Assembly (NCBI GenBank): GCA_000729835.1
Contig: JFHB01000120.1
Location: 27,278 to 91,277 of the forward strand
Source of the DNA: Atkinsonella hypoxylon
Taxonomy: Eukaryota; Ascomycota; Sordariomycetes; Hypocreales; Clavicipitaceae
Reading direction: 5' to 3'
Length of the DNA stretch: 64,000 nt
Position numbers and translations under genes: made by a program. The notes under the pieces are model-generated. The model was given only the letters and a program-made list of their open reading frames with translations. It did not search any database and was not told where the DNA came from. This document shows, piece by piece, positions 45,411 through 56,675 of the stretch. Each line of letters begins with the position of its first letter. Position 1 is the stretch's first letter.

Positions 45411-47217
45411 CCGATAAATTTACCGACCGCACTGTGGGTCTCCGTGGCGTAGACCTGCTTTTCCGATTGGCCTCTCGGAGTTTAGACTTTCTGGATTAAT
45501 AATCTGTATTCCGAAACACACATGCTACTGCAATAAAAGAAGAATTTTTTTTTTTTTTACATATATATATCAGAGTTAATAAATCAAAGCAAGATATGGA
45601 GAAAAATAAAAAAAATTTAATAAAGCTAATGCTGCGGTACTTGCGTACGAGGTGCGCGCCTCTAATTGGCTACGCGAATCCAACCCGCGGACTGGCTGCA
45701 CGGATCTGGCCTAGTGCATAACACTACCTTGCTGGGGGGTATCTCTTCAGCTTCGGGGTTCCTACGTACATAGAATCAATAATAACTAGTGCCCTGTTGC
45801 CCTTGGTCTCACAGCAGTTAAAGTATTCTTCAATTATTTAAGAATTTATCGGATGTTATCAGTATAATATCAGATGCTATGACGCGCTTAGCGCACGAGT
45901 GTTGTGTATGTATAAGCATGGTAATTGGCTAAAATATGACCCAAGGCCCACATATTAACCGTCCTCCATGTTAAAACTCCGCTTAGCGCCGCCGCCTGGA
46001 CAAGCAGTAGTGCAATTAGGAACTTTCCGTCGTCAGCCCACCAGCGGTGTCTGCCGTCTTTCCTTGCCTAGAATGATGAGTGAGTCTCGTATCCTATGAT
46101 AGTCCCGCTGGCCTCGGGTATCTCGTGTCACTGATACAACACGCTAGGAGCCTTTGCTGGTAAGTCCCCATGTAAATAGTTCGTGAATAACTAGCTCAGA
46201 GAATATAGTGACTTGCTAACGGGTTGGCTCCATGACAAAGAGCGTTTCCTAAGGTCAGGCCGCTAAAGTAACGAGTACCTTCTATTTAGCTTCTTCCTGA
46301 TTGGTCCAGCACCCTATTTGTGCGGCAATGGAGCTGTCAAAAGAATGCATCTACGGAAGGGAGTGGAGAATCGTATGAACCCCCCCTACCACGGGCTCTT
46401 CACCCGTGGCCAGCCCACAGTGGTCGCTCGGCAAAAACCGGCCCTATTGGCCGCGTGCGGTTGTTAGCCGGTAGGTAATGACGTGCGCGGAACACGAACA
46501 ACTGACTATGCACACCCCACGGCCCCATTAATGCCGAGGTAGCTCTCGCCTAGTAACAAACCCTGTTGCAGAGCCTTTCTTCGTGTCTTTCTTGAGCCTC
46601 GGATTTGACGTAAATACAACCGCATCCCCTGTTGCAGACCTCACTCCCATTCATGCAATCTCTCTTCTATCATTTTGATGATAGGATACGAACATAATCA
46701 ATTTCTCCTTGTCCTTCTTCACGTTCTGACTCTCGCTCGCTAGTGTTGTGTGTTGTCTCCACGAGCCTACTATCTGGGAACTAGCGTCGTTGCGAAGAAT
46801 TCCAGACAGTTAGCAACAGGGTCAAAGGCATCGAGTTGTGCCACTTGCAAAGAAGCGGCAGCGGACTTAGTCCGCATTCGTCCACTCGTCCAAAGAAAGA
46901 AAGGCCAGGCACACTAGCTCCTTCCGCGAGTCAACATTGTCGACCCTATCCGCCGGGTCAACCTCGCTCACACCTGAGCTTAGCTTCTTTGTTGGGCTTG
47001 GTCTGCTCATCTGGCCCCTTCTTTCCTTCCAACTAGTTCCTTTCCCCCGACGTCTTCAACTTTCTTTGCGGCCGGCAGGGCTGTTTTCTCGACGTGATCA
47101 GGCCCAGTGCTTGTCGCAAGGTGCAGCGACACCACCATTCAAACGTCACTGGCTCACAAACACATCCCACACCAAAAGAACCAAGTCATTCTCGAAAGCA
47201 ACTACACCAATCATACC

Positions 47218-49197
47218 ATGCCGATGGACATTGTTGATCAAGAGCTCATAGAGGCAGAGCGAGCAGCCTCGCCAGAGCAATATCCACGCCGGGCTAGCAA
47301 CGAGATCGAGCATGTTCTTTCCGCCTCATCGGGATCCACGACGTCCTTGTCTAACGACGGTCATGATGTCCGCCGCAACATGAGTCGCATCCCGACGCAG
47401 AACGATCTTGAGAGACATCCCACAGAGTTAAGTCGAATTGCTACGGCGCGAAGCCAGCACAGTAACACTGTTGGAGGGGGATTGCGCAGTAGAACAGCCA
47501 GCAGGGCGTCCAAGAGACCTTTGCCGGCGTTTGGTGCTGGCAAGCCGTATCCTCCACCTTTACCAGACCGTGAAGAGTACGTCGTTGAATTCGACGGTCC
47601 TCATGATCCTTTACACTCACAAAACTGGCCGGTGCGGAGGAAGATTTTTACTGCCGCCATGTTAGGGTACACCACCCTGACGTCGGCATTTACGTCGTCT
47701 GTATTCTCGTCGGCCACTAATGTGGTTGCGCAGGAATATCACGTCGGATCGGAAATTGGTCTCTTGGGTACAACATTCTACGTTCTCGGTTTCGCATTTG
47801 GTCCTACGCTGTGGGCTCCCATATCCGAATTGCGAGGTCGTCGTTTACCTATCGTAATCTCCATGTTTGGGTTCTCACTTTTCTCCCTTGCTTGCGCGAC
47901 AGGCAAGGACATCCAAACCATTCTCATCTGCCGCTTCTTCTCGGGATTTTTCGGTGCCTGCCCGCTTGCCGTCGTCGCCGCTGTCTTCTCCGACATGTTT
48001 GACAATAGGACACGAGGTATCGCCATTACACTCTTTTCCGTGGCTACATTTGCAGGTCCCTTTCTGGCCCCCTTCATCGGCGGCTTCATCGTCACGTCCG
48101 ACCTTGGCTGGCGCTGGACAGAGTACCTTGCCGCAATTATGGGTTTCGTCGCCTTCTTTCTCGACTTGTTTTTTCTTGATGAGACGTATCCGCCCGTAAT
48201 CCTGATTCAGAAGGCTGCTGATTTGAGACGCCGAACTAAGAATTGGGGTATTCATGCGAAGCAGGAAGAAATTGAAGTCGACTTTATGGAGCTGATCCAG
48301 AACAACTTTTCTCGTCCCATACGTTTGCTCTTTACGGAGCCAATTATCTTGCTGCTCTCCATTTATATGAGTTTCATTTATGGAATCCTGTACCTTTTCC
48401 TGACGGCGTACCCGCTTGTGTTTGTGGGTGTTCATGGGTTCACCCTCGGTCAGTCGGGTCTAACCTTTTTCGGTATGATTTGCGGCCAACTGCTCGCTGG
48501 TGTCATCGTGATTGTGCAGCAGCCATGGTACAATCGCAAGTTGGCTGGGAATCATGGTGTTCCTGTACCAGAATGGCGGTTGCCCAGCGTGATGGCTGGT
48601 GGTGTGGCATTCGCGATTTCCATCTTTTGGTTTGGATGGTAAGTTCGCCCCTTGTCTTTTTCGTCTTTTCACTCTCAATGGATTTCAAGACTCTGAAAGC
48701 CGGATCAATTAGACTAACTTAATTCTTCTCCTAGGAGTGGTTATAGAAAGGATGTCCACTGGATTGTTCCTGCCCTCAGCGGCATTTTCAGCGGTTTCGG
48801 TCTCATGTCCATCTTCCTCCAAGCCCTCAACTACCTGGTCGACGCTTACCTCATGTTCGCTGCCTCTGCCCTCGCAGGGAATACCTTCATGCGATCTCTG
48901 GCTGGTGCTGGATTTCCCCTCTTTGCGCGTCAGATGTTTAACGGAATGGGTATTCAGTGGGCTGCCACGCTGCTGGGTTGCGTGGCAGTTGTGCTCGCTC
49001 CAATTCCCTTCGTCTTCTACAAGTACGGCAGCAAGATTCGAGCCAGGAGCGCATATGCGCCGGCATTTGCTGCCCCGGCTATGCAAAATAGCGATAAGAA
49101 GGCGAGTGGGTCAACCGAGAAGGAGACGGCCAACGATGCCGCGCTGGCCAATGCACCCGCGAAAGACAGCGATAATGGCTCGAGGCAACGTGTCTGA
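47218..49197 (+). CDS. MFS transporter, DHA1 polyamine/multidrug type
   Basis: Proton-coupled exporter of the DHA1 family (Tpo/Flu1-like). Exons are 47218-48638 and 48735-49197 (627 residues), with a phase-2 GTAAGT..TAG junction that restores FGW-SGYRKDVHWIVPALSG. A cytosolic N-terminus of about 145 Ser/Arg-rich residues ends in DPLHSQNWPVRRKIF, the usual entry into TM1. The motif GPTLWAPISELRGRRLP after TM2 is the DHA1 signature, and ICRFFSGFFGACPLAVVAAV and RWTEYLAAIMGF fit TM4 and TM6. The last segments (LVDAYLMFAASALAGNTF, PLFARQMFNGMGIQWAATLL) complete twelve helices. A Lys/Ala-rich tail follows. ATG 47218 follows a long leader; 47224 is an alternative. Whether it exports polyamines or drugs is not decided by the sequence. 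Confidence 0.9.
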
Positions 49198-50543
49198 GAT
49201 ACGAAGGGCATCAAGCGGGTACGATGAAAATGGAGAGATGGCAAGACATGGATTCTTATGCAAACTCGGTCTCTTCTTTACATGGCGTTTGTCGGATTGG
49301 GGCGGGTCGTTGGTGGTTCATCTCGTGGAATTTATGCTATCGATACCTACCATTATATAAGTGCAACTGCGAAGCCGCAACATAATGATTTATTTCTATT
49401 TTTATTTTTCCAATCATTATTACACAAGAACATGGATTCCCTATTCCATCCTCTTGCTTGGATCTCACATGTTGACAAGCCTAGGGCACTGTACATCTCG
49501 AGGTTTCAACACCCGTAAGCATGCATTCATAAGTGCAAAACGCCTTCATTTTGTAATCGAGAAGTCGGTGTCGCACCTCCCGGGTTAGGCATCCTTCCCA
49601 ATTCGGTATCGCGCGGTTCCGCACCCCTGTCTGCCATATCCCCGATACCCCATCGTTTTTATCTCTCAAGAACCCTGCCATGAGAAACGGGACTTCCAAT
49701 AAACCACTAAAGGCTGGTCATCCCCTGCTGGCCGGCCCGTTGACGCAGAGCTCTGATAGTTCGCAGTCTCGGATAGGAGTAGCTTCACTTTTGTTTACAA
49801 GATCCGGATGAATACGAATTCCTTATTCGCTGGAAATAGAATGAAGTGGCAGATTTCAGCAAGGCTCCAGGATGGACCATCGGCACGTGATAGAGCTGCT
49901 TCTCGTTCAGCAAACATAGTAGCTGGGCCAAGGTCCCGCTCACGGGTGCCCAGGCGGTGACGACGGCGCCGTGATGTCGGCTCGTAATGTGATTGTAACG
50001 CAGAAGGACGTCGATGAGAGCGTCGGCCGCTTTATATCGTAATATATGCCGTTGCCGGCTTTGCAGTAATGAGTTGCCTGAGCTGGAAAGCTACTGCCTG
50101 CGTGCGCCTCGTCCGATGCAACGCAACACTGGATGTTGATGTTTGTGGACGTGGCGGAGTACACACAAGCACGGCGGCGCCCTCCATCCATAACAGGCAA
50201 GAAAGCAAGTAGTACCCTAGTACATGTCCCTGTCTGTGGACTAGGTACCTAGGTAGGTAGGTAGGTAGCGTATTCTGTACATAGTACTTCCTTTGAACTA
50301 GCGAATGCCAGGCGAGGATCGTACCGAGACAGCGGGCATATATTATATATGAAAGTGTTAATTCGCACTAATACACTGTGGGAAATACACTGTGGGATCT
50401 TGTACTAAAACCTTTACCGCCTACTTAATTAGGCTGCCTTCTAGCCCCACCTGGACCTCACGCAAATAGGCTGGACGTATTCCGTATTCCGTACGGAATA
50501 AAATTTACCGTGTTCCCACTTCTTCTGTCCCTACAACACCAAC
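49198..50543. other. Interval between the MFS gene and the relic island
   Basis: 3' UTR of the transporter, then short frames without domains. A CTAGGTACCTAGGTAGGTAG run lies at about 50240-50268, GGAAATACACTGTGGGA direct repeats near 50372-50398, and ATTCCGTACGGAAT near 50487-50500. Confidence 0.5.
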
Positions 50544-51284
50544 ATGGGTTGGAAATTGCCCCGAAAATTGCGAGAATGTTAGTAAACCCCACGCTAAGTT
50601 ACGATTGTTCAAACAAGCTTATTAATTCACGGGCAGCTGACCCTCTTCGTTGCACGCGAGACAGGCTCTGGTCCTGAGGCGGGTGTCCTACCAGCACCCA
50701 CAACACTGCTGCCGGACTCTGCACCGAGCCCCAACGGCGTCTTAACTGTGACGCTCTATGAGTGCGAAGGCCTCTCTATCGACGAGAAGACTAGGGAGTT
50801 CTTTAAAGGCGAACACTATGGCTCCTATAAGCCGTACGCACTCCTCGACTACGACAAGTCGCAGGTGTCCGTCCCTGCATCTTCGGGAACCATAGACAGC
50901 CTCCGGTGGGGTCGCGCTCCGGACCTAAGTTTCGAGCAAAAGTTGGGGCACATTCTACGCCAGCGACGCTGCCGCTATGCGCCGCTGCATCCTGGACGGC
51001 GCTGTCGCGGCCCCTGGCTGGCTAGCCCCGGCGGCCCCGGCGAGGTGCAGGCCCACCCATTCTTCGTGGGCGTCGACTGGGCCGCGCTGGCGCGGCGTGC
51101 CTACGCACCTACCTTCCAGCCCCGGTACACCACAGGCCCGCTCCGCCACTACGGCGTTGGCTACCCAGCTGAGGCGGACCGAATCCTGGACGACATGCTG
51201 CGCGCGAACGGCGTTGTCTACACTGGGCCAGGGGCGTGGCTACAGGCGGCGGCGAGGGGAATTCAAGGAGGGCTGAGTGGATAA
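50544..51284 (+). pseudogene. AGC kinase relic (Ypk1/Sch9-type) lacking the catalytic domain
   Basis: Remnant of a C2-type AGC protein kinase. An opening exon (50544-50577, MGWKLPRKLRE) ends at a GTTAGT donor, with a plausible CAG acceptor at 50636. The frame then hits a stop near 50675, and only the next frame resumes the N-terminal region: VLTVTLYECEGLS, YALLDYDKSQVSVPASSGT and a degraded LRWG. The kinase domain of about 300 residues is absent. The sequence passes after some 60 residues, with another frame change around 51000, into the AGC C-terminal tail: SPGGPGEVQAHPFFVGVDWA and YAPTFQP. The relic is strikingly GC-rich against AT-rich surroundings. An internal deletion in a duplicated kinase gene explains it. 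Ypk1 and Sch9 cannot be separated on these pieces. Confidence 0.7.
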
Positions 51285-52149
51285 TAGGGCTATAGCGCTG
51301 GTTTATAGGCTAGCTGACTATATTTAAGTACCTACATCCCGAGCTTCTGTACCACTTTATCATAGAACCCCGATTTTCCTCTGCAATAAGCCGCTGGAAC
51401 TTGTACCAATATCCTAGACTTCTTGTCACTAAGATGCCGCAAAAGTAGATCGTCGTTGTGTTCAGCTAACTTTATATTACAGGGAGCAGAGCAGAGCAAT
51501 GCAGTCATCAGCTTTGCTGCATGCGTCTTCTAGAGCTTCAGTAACCTTGGATAGTAGACAATCTCTGCTTGAAATACCCCTTTTAAGTCTTGTCTTGAAA
51601 ATCGAAACCGTGTTTAGATTCGTATATGCATGTATATTAGGAAAAAAGGATACCAAAATCTTCCTCACTATTTCCATAGAAAAGCACACGCTCTCGACGT
51701 TTCAAGAGACCAGCGCATTCCTAAAGCAGTGCACCATTCTTGGCGATGGACTCCGCCGCCTCCTCTTCTAGCGCTTTGCGCGCCGCTTTATCCACATCGT
51801 CCAACTTGCCCCGGGATTGCCATCCTTCTATAGTGAGGACTCGTTCGGTGGACACACTGTCCAGTAGTCAAGACCGCCACTAAGATCTAACAAGGACGAA
51901 GCCTAGGATAGCTATCGCCTAAGAAGAGCCTTGTACGTAATCGAGGGTCAGCGTCTGTCTCGGTTGGTGGTGGCCCTCTCCTGTAGGACTGCATGTAACG
52001 AACCGTAGCGAGAAGACTTAACCAGTTATCCGCACCTAGCTGTTTAGCACGAACACGAGCGATAATACGCGCTACGGCCACAGGGATAGCGATCGATATA
52101 GAGACGGCGGATATTTCGAATGGTTAGTTGCTGGCTCTCTATAGGGAAA
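51285..52149. other. Interval between the kinase relic and the LINE relic
   Basis: AT-rich to about 51480. A minus-strand peptide near 51750-51815 (AARKALEEEAAESIAKNG) looks protein-like but has no frame of useful length. I found no reverse-transcriptase remnant where a LINE ORF2 would be expected. Confidence 0.45.
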
Positions 52150-53121
52150 TACTGATAAACAGTATTGTACTATAAAACCGGCATAGCTTCGCCGGACAGT
52201 TTTCGTGGCTAGATAGGGCTGGCCCATAACAGTTCGCACATCGTGAGCGTTCTTAGCACAGGTAAGGGTGGTTACGGCCCGCTGGGAGCCGGGTGCTACA
52301 GTTTTTGCACCTGTCCATTCGCGTGCAGACTCGGCCCGGGTGGTATCCTTGGCAACCCGGGTCGTGTCTGCTAGGTGGCGTCCGCTTCTCAATAACCGGG
52401 CAGGCCCGCTCGCGCCGGAGAGCTGGAACGTGTGGACCTTCTGTAGGAACGAGACGATGAACGATCGCCCGTTCGTTTATGGGGCCGGCTCCTGTCTTGA
52501 CCAGTGCACGTTCACTGGCTCGATTCCGGTTCGCGCAATCACTTCGTCTTGTGTGACGTCGTCGGTCTCGAACGCCTCGCTAAAGATGTTCGACAGACGC
52601 GTTATGCAGCCAGGGACCACGTAGTTCGCCCACGTGATCGGGACCTCCACTGCGTTTGCTTGGAGGCTCCGCGCGGGTCGGGCCGCTCTCCTGTTCCCCG
52701 CTCTGTCCTGTAAGAAAGCTGTACAGTCTCTCGTAATCTCCGCGGCTAGTTCTTTGTCTTCGTCGCAGTATTCTTGGATAATACTGTCCAGAGCTTGGGC
52801 AATCCTCGTAAGCACCGATCGGCGAGTGCTGTGTCGTCTGTCCATATCGCTCAGGATCGGAGTCAGTGCATCCGAGGCTGGGCGGTGTAGCTGGGCCATG
52901 GTTCGCAGTGCGGCTTCTTCCGGCGTCGAAGCTTTTCGAGTGTCGTCGACCTTCCTCCGGTTCCTCAGTGGGCCGTTCACAGGGGTCTCATTCTGCTCTG
53001 TTCGCTTCCTCTTATGCGTATAAGTAGGAGTTGTTTCTTCGAAGTGGTCATGGGGATCGTTTCTCGTCATCACCTCATCGGCGGTGTCCTCCTGGGAAGG
53101 TGAGGCCACACTTGCCAGCAT
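52150..53121 (-). mobile_element. LINE (Tad-like) ORF1 relic with zinc knuckles
   Basis: Gag-like ORF1 of a fungal non-LTR retrotransposon. The minus-strand frame 53121-52477 encodes a charged N-terminus, a helical middle (RIAQALDSIIQEYCDEDKEL) and the block PITWANYVVPGCITRLSNIF followed by VTQDEVIARTGIEPVNVHWS, a pattern seen in these proteins. Beyond a stop near 52477 other frames continue the homology: SGASGPARLL, then GYHPGRVCTRMDRCKNC and, after one in-frame TAA, RCANCYGPALSSHENCP, the CCHC knuckle region. Frameshifts and stops make it non-functional. The ORF2 with endonuclease and reverse transcriptase that should follow toward lower coordinates is not visible, so the copy is truncated. 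The clade is inferred from knuckle spacing. Confidence 0.68.
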
Positions 53122-53663
53122 AAAGAACCTGGAAATATTACTCTGAAATCCGTAGAAGCATAAGGATACGAAGAGAATGACTAGGCAGGAAGTGATAGTA
53201 AGGAATAGTACGCCTCCTCAAGAAGTAGGAGACGTACGAGATGGGGCGGACGCATCGGCAGAAAGTGGCGCTGAGCCGACGGCTTCCTGGTCCACTGAGC
53301 AACCTGGATAAGGCAGTTTGCCACGGGAAAGTAGGATTCCAGAGAAGGGGTTGTTAGTGTTTCTAATTGGTCTGGATTGGAACCATGATCTGTATTCAGT
53401 GAAGGAATCTCTCTTCCTCAGCCCAACAATATTCGGGGCAGGGCCGTCGGCCGCTATGGTGACTGAAAACATAAATAAATGTCTATTTCAGACCGGCATC
53501 GTCCAGCGATATACTAAGGTCAGTGAACCCCGCCTCAGCTGGATAGGGATCACAGGCTAGCCTACTCAGCTGAGGAAAGTCAATACGTACAGGTTCCTCG
53601 CTCAATTATCAGTCCGAGAACGAGCCAGGGCCATGTTCTAGCCGATGTACAGTAAAGTAGTAT
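53122..53663. other. Interval between LINE and DUF3435 relics
   Basis: 540 bp with an imperfect 11-bp inverted repeat (GTACGCCTCCT at 53208, matched at 53227-53237) and CTCAGCTG repeats near 53532 and 53567. An 84-codon minus frame (53218-53472) has no recognised content. It may be the 5' UTR of the LINE or flanking DNA. Confidence 0.4.
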
Positions 53664-55665
53664 TTAAAGCAAGAGCAAGTGCTTGTTCCTCGTAGCCGTC
53701 CGACCGTACTCAAATGTTCTTTCTTTATACGAAAGGCGAACATCACCAATACATCGCGGACACTGTTTGTTCAGCATAAGGAGGGGGAACTCTTGTTGTA
53801 TAGGGTGGGCCTGCTGTCTCGGGCTGACGTTTGGCTCGTTGCTGAAGTTTGGCACGTTTGGCAGTTTCTCGCCGGTTGCAAAGTTCGACCATGAGGTTGC
53901 AAACATGCAAGCGCAGTTCCTGCATCTCCCTCCCCTCCATATTCATTTTCAATGTCCCATGTTGGCCGGTTGTAGAAGTAGTATTGGCGGTAGGACTCCT
54001 GAAGTTCTTTTTCCCGTTGTGACCGTTTTGCTTCGGACTCTTCTCGTGAGATCGCGAATCTTTTGCTCGTTCGCCTGTCCTTGATATCGCTGTCGACCGT
54101 TCTTGAGCTCCTTGCGTTGGATCTCCAATGCAGTGATTTCGGGATCTAGAGGCAAGGTCTCCTTCACCTCATCGGAGACCATGTTCCGTCTGGCACGGGG
54201 ATGCGCGACAAACTGACATGGGTAAAAAGCCCGATCAGACTGTCTTCACTTGGCTCATCGATGAAAGCGTTCTGGACGTCGAACTGTACGTTCTCATCGA
54301 TGTATGGGCTATTAAAAGTGGCCCATTTCAGATCATGGCGCATGATCTGGTCGCGTACAGCATCAGAAGCCTTGCCTGGGGAATGTCAGTATGTACATGC
54401 AAATGTTTCCATGAGTGATAGTACCGTTAACAGCATTTGCAACGCCTCGGCGGAAAGCTCTTGGCTCAAGGGCTTTCTCAAAACCACAGTCGAGACTTTG
54501 GCGTTTGAAATTGTCGCGGAGTTTGTGGTACTGGAGAGCCTCATCGATCAAGAGTTCGAAGCCTTCAGAACGGCGGAAAATAGGTCGGTTCAGCCATTCC
54601 CGTTTCCGTCGGAGAGGCGTACATTTAACCGGACCACGGTTTCTGACCTGAAATATACGTGCCGCCGTTGTGAGACTTGGGGCGTCGAAAGCATCATCAT
54701 AGAGAGCTAGGCTGACAATCACTGTGATCCAACAAAGAATGATCTTTCGCATCGGAGTAAAGTAAAATATCGTCCTATTTAAGTTAGTAAGAAGTTCAAG
54801 ACAAAGAGGCTCTACTCACGGCTTTGGCTTGTTATCGGCTCCCTTGTGGTGCACGAACTTCACGGCCATGGCTAATACGTCGAGGCCAGTCTCTGGGTGA
54901 CGGATAACCATGAGGTTGATGTCCTTATAGCATAGTGCTTTTAGACGTCCACGATTGATAGTCTCCTGCGTTAAGATACTTTCGAGTATTGATGAATCTT
55001 CGTCTGGCACTGGCTCATCCTTATCGCACGGGCCGTTTAAACCGCTTGGTGGGAGCAAGTCCTCCCAAGTGCCATCTTTTGGCCTGTTCTTCTCATTGTT
55101 CACAAACCCACCCGGTAGGGGGCTCCTGTGTAGGCGAAGCCTAAATAGATTCCTCGGAGCTGGACACGATGGCGCTCTATTGGAAAGATACCGGTATTGT
55201 AGGCCACGTTGAAAACTTGGAGGATCAGAAGATCATCTGAGTTGAGCACTGGCTTCCCATTAATATTTGAAGGGCGAAGTCCGATTCCGCGCATAAGCGA
55301 AGCATGGTGGAACGAAAATTGATTTTAGCAATGGGAGAGAGGTGAGGTACGATCCATGGTACCTTGAGGATTTGCCTTGTTGTCATTCGTGTCGATGGCG
55401 CGACCGTTCACGCTGGAGAATAGCTGCTTGTATTGGCGATAGTACTCCCATGATGTCCCCTGAGGCTTGGTCTTGTAAGTCTCGCACAAATGGTACAAGA
55501 AGCTCATTGCCATTGCGCGGTCGGCTCGCTTAATAAGTGTCCTAAGTTATGGGTCTCACAGTACCTTGAAAATAGCATATTGCTGCCGTGAGAGGGGCTC
55601 ACGACGGTTTGAAATGCGTCTCTGGTGCTCTTTCTTCGCGAAATTGGAGATCAGACCACACTCTT
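53664..55665 (-). pseudogene. Decayed DUF3435/FluG-type tyrosine recombinase-like gene
   Basis: Read leftward from 55665, the family's segments appear in order but in several frames. They are LISNFAKKEHQRRISNRREP; RADRAMAMSFLYHLCETYKT (55535-55470); GLRPSNINGKPVLNSDDLL; IFPIERHRVQLRGIYLGFAY; NNEKNRPKDGTWEDLL; RGRLKALCYKDINLMVIRHP; KFVHHKGADNKPKP, then across a GTGAGT..TAG intron at 54776-54819 TIFYFTPMRKI; DAFDAPSLTTAARIFQVRN; YHKLRDNFKRQSLDCGFEKA; KWATFNSPYIDENVQF; DPEITALEIQRKELKNGRQR; and a C-terminal CPRCIGDVRLSYKERTF. At least three frameshifts (near 55115, 54200 and 54000) and a broken N-terminus rule out function. In recombinase terms the HxxR box (YHKLRD) and the candidate catalytic Tyr (NSPY) survive, while the expected TGxRPxE Arg box is destroyed by the 55115 shift. 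This family includes Starship captains, but not every member is one. Confidence 0.78.
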
Positions 55666-56675
55666 AACGGTGGGAAGTGGCTAGTGGGCCTCTCATCGAC
55701 ACCCGTGAACACAGACCGACTTCTTCAATTGTCCTGGTCGCAGATGGCTGAGAGAGCCTGACGATGGACGCACACGATGAGATCTGGAGGCAATGTTGAT
55801 GAACACCTTGTGGTACGGAGTACTGGGCTGTTAAAGGCCGATGCTGAACAGCAGGGTCTGACAAAAGAACAACTTAAACACGCGGTAGTTGACGATTTGT
55901 GGAATCATGCAGTAGTTAGGAGCTAAACCTAAACGGAATAGGCACCTCACCTCCACACGTATGCTTAGTTGTTCCTGGCCAGACCTGGCGAAGCCCGCGC
56001 AGCATTTTAAGTTGTGCAGCGGTCAATGGTTGGAGGAAATGAGTTCATAGTTCCTTCCTCTGCCGGCGCAAAGGGCAACAGCTGGCTGGTAGAGCCCGGC
56101 TGTTATTCAGGGAAACCAGAACCTAGGCAAGAATAGATCAGGAAAGTCTGAAATTGGACATGCCAGCCGATGCGAACCTAGCTGACGGAAAAATATGCGA
56201 CGCGCCCCACATGAGCTTGTTTGGGATCTGTACGGAGTATTAGATCGCCTGTGCAGGTCGTGGTCGTGATTGATTGGTTAGTTGTCTTTCTCTCACAACA
56301 TTGAATGCACAAGCTACGTCATCGATGGCGACCATGACTTTGGCAGCTGTAACAAAACACGTACGGTACCCGCATGAATTCGCACCGGCCGGACGTATAT
56401 CTCCAGGGAGGATCGTGGTGTTGGGCTTCCATGCTCGCTATAAATCCGATTTCACACACTTTCATCTTTCTTTCCCGAATTCACTCACTCCATATAACAC
56501 CACAAGACCGGTTGCTTGATGTGCTGCACGAGAGGTGTGGTACATTCGCTTCCATCAGATCACCTCACCATTATCTCGTCTAGTCAATCGGCGACGAGAC
56601 ACTAGCCAGTAGCCTGACTTTTATGAACTTTGCCCGTTGGCGCTTATTAAAACGTTCATTAGCTTCTCGACAACC
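55666..56675. other. Interval right of the DUF3435 relic
   Basis: About 1 kb. The left part may hold unrecognisable N-terminal sequence of the relic. GTACGGAG copies lie at 55813 and 56230. From about 56440 CT-rich leader sequence of the contact-site protein gene begins. If the relic were a captain, an element boundary would be expected here; I see no obvious terminal repeat. Confidence 0.45.

Larger units (their letters stand above)
44493..47217. other. AT-rich gene-free interval with a MITE
   Basis: About 2.7 kb. The left third is occupied by the MITE at 44830-45410. From 45500 to about 46000 the DNA is visibly AT-rich (T run near 45547-45558 and ATATATAT after it) with no open frame of note. 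A 7-bp hairpin, CCACGGG/CCCGTGG, lies at 46389-46409. From about 46620 the sequence becomes the pyrimidine-rich leader of the MFS transporter. Mutated transposon remnants may fill the AT-rich part, but I recognise no protein fragment. Confidence 0.5.

Noticed and set aside
47361..48435. Minus-strand frames opposite the DHA1 transporter
   Set aside because: Antisense shadows of hydrophobic codons; the plus-strand protein has full family motifs.
42818..49197. Two MFS transporters considered as part of a secondary-metabolite cluster
   Set aside because: No synthase, P450, methyltransferase or pathway regulator lies between or next to them; the space is AT-rich non-coding DNA and a MITE.
51285..52149. 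LINE ORF2/reverse transcriptase searched for left of the ORF1 relic
   Set aside because: No YxDD-type motif, endonuclease motif or long frame found on either strand.
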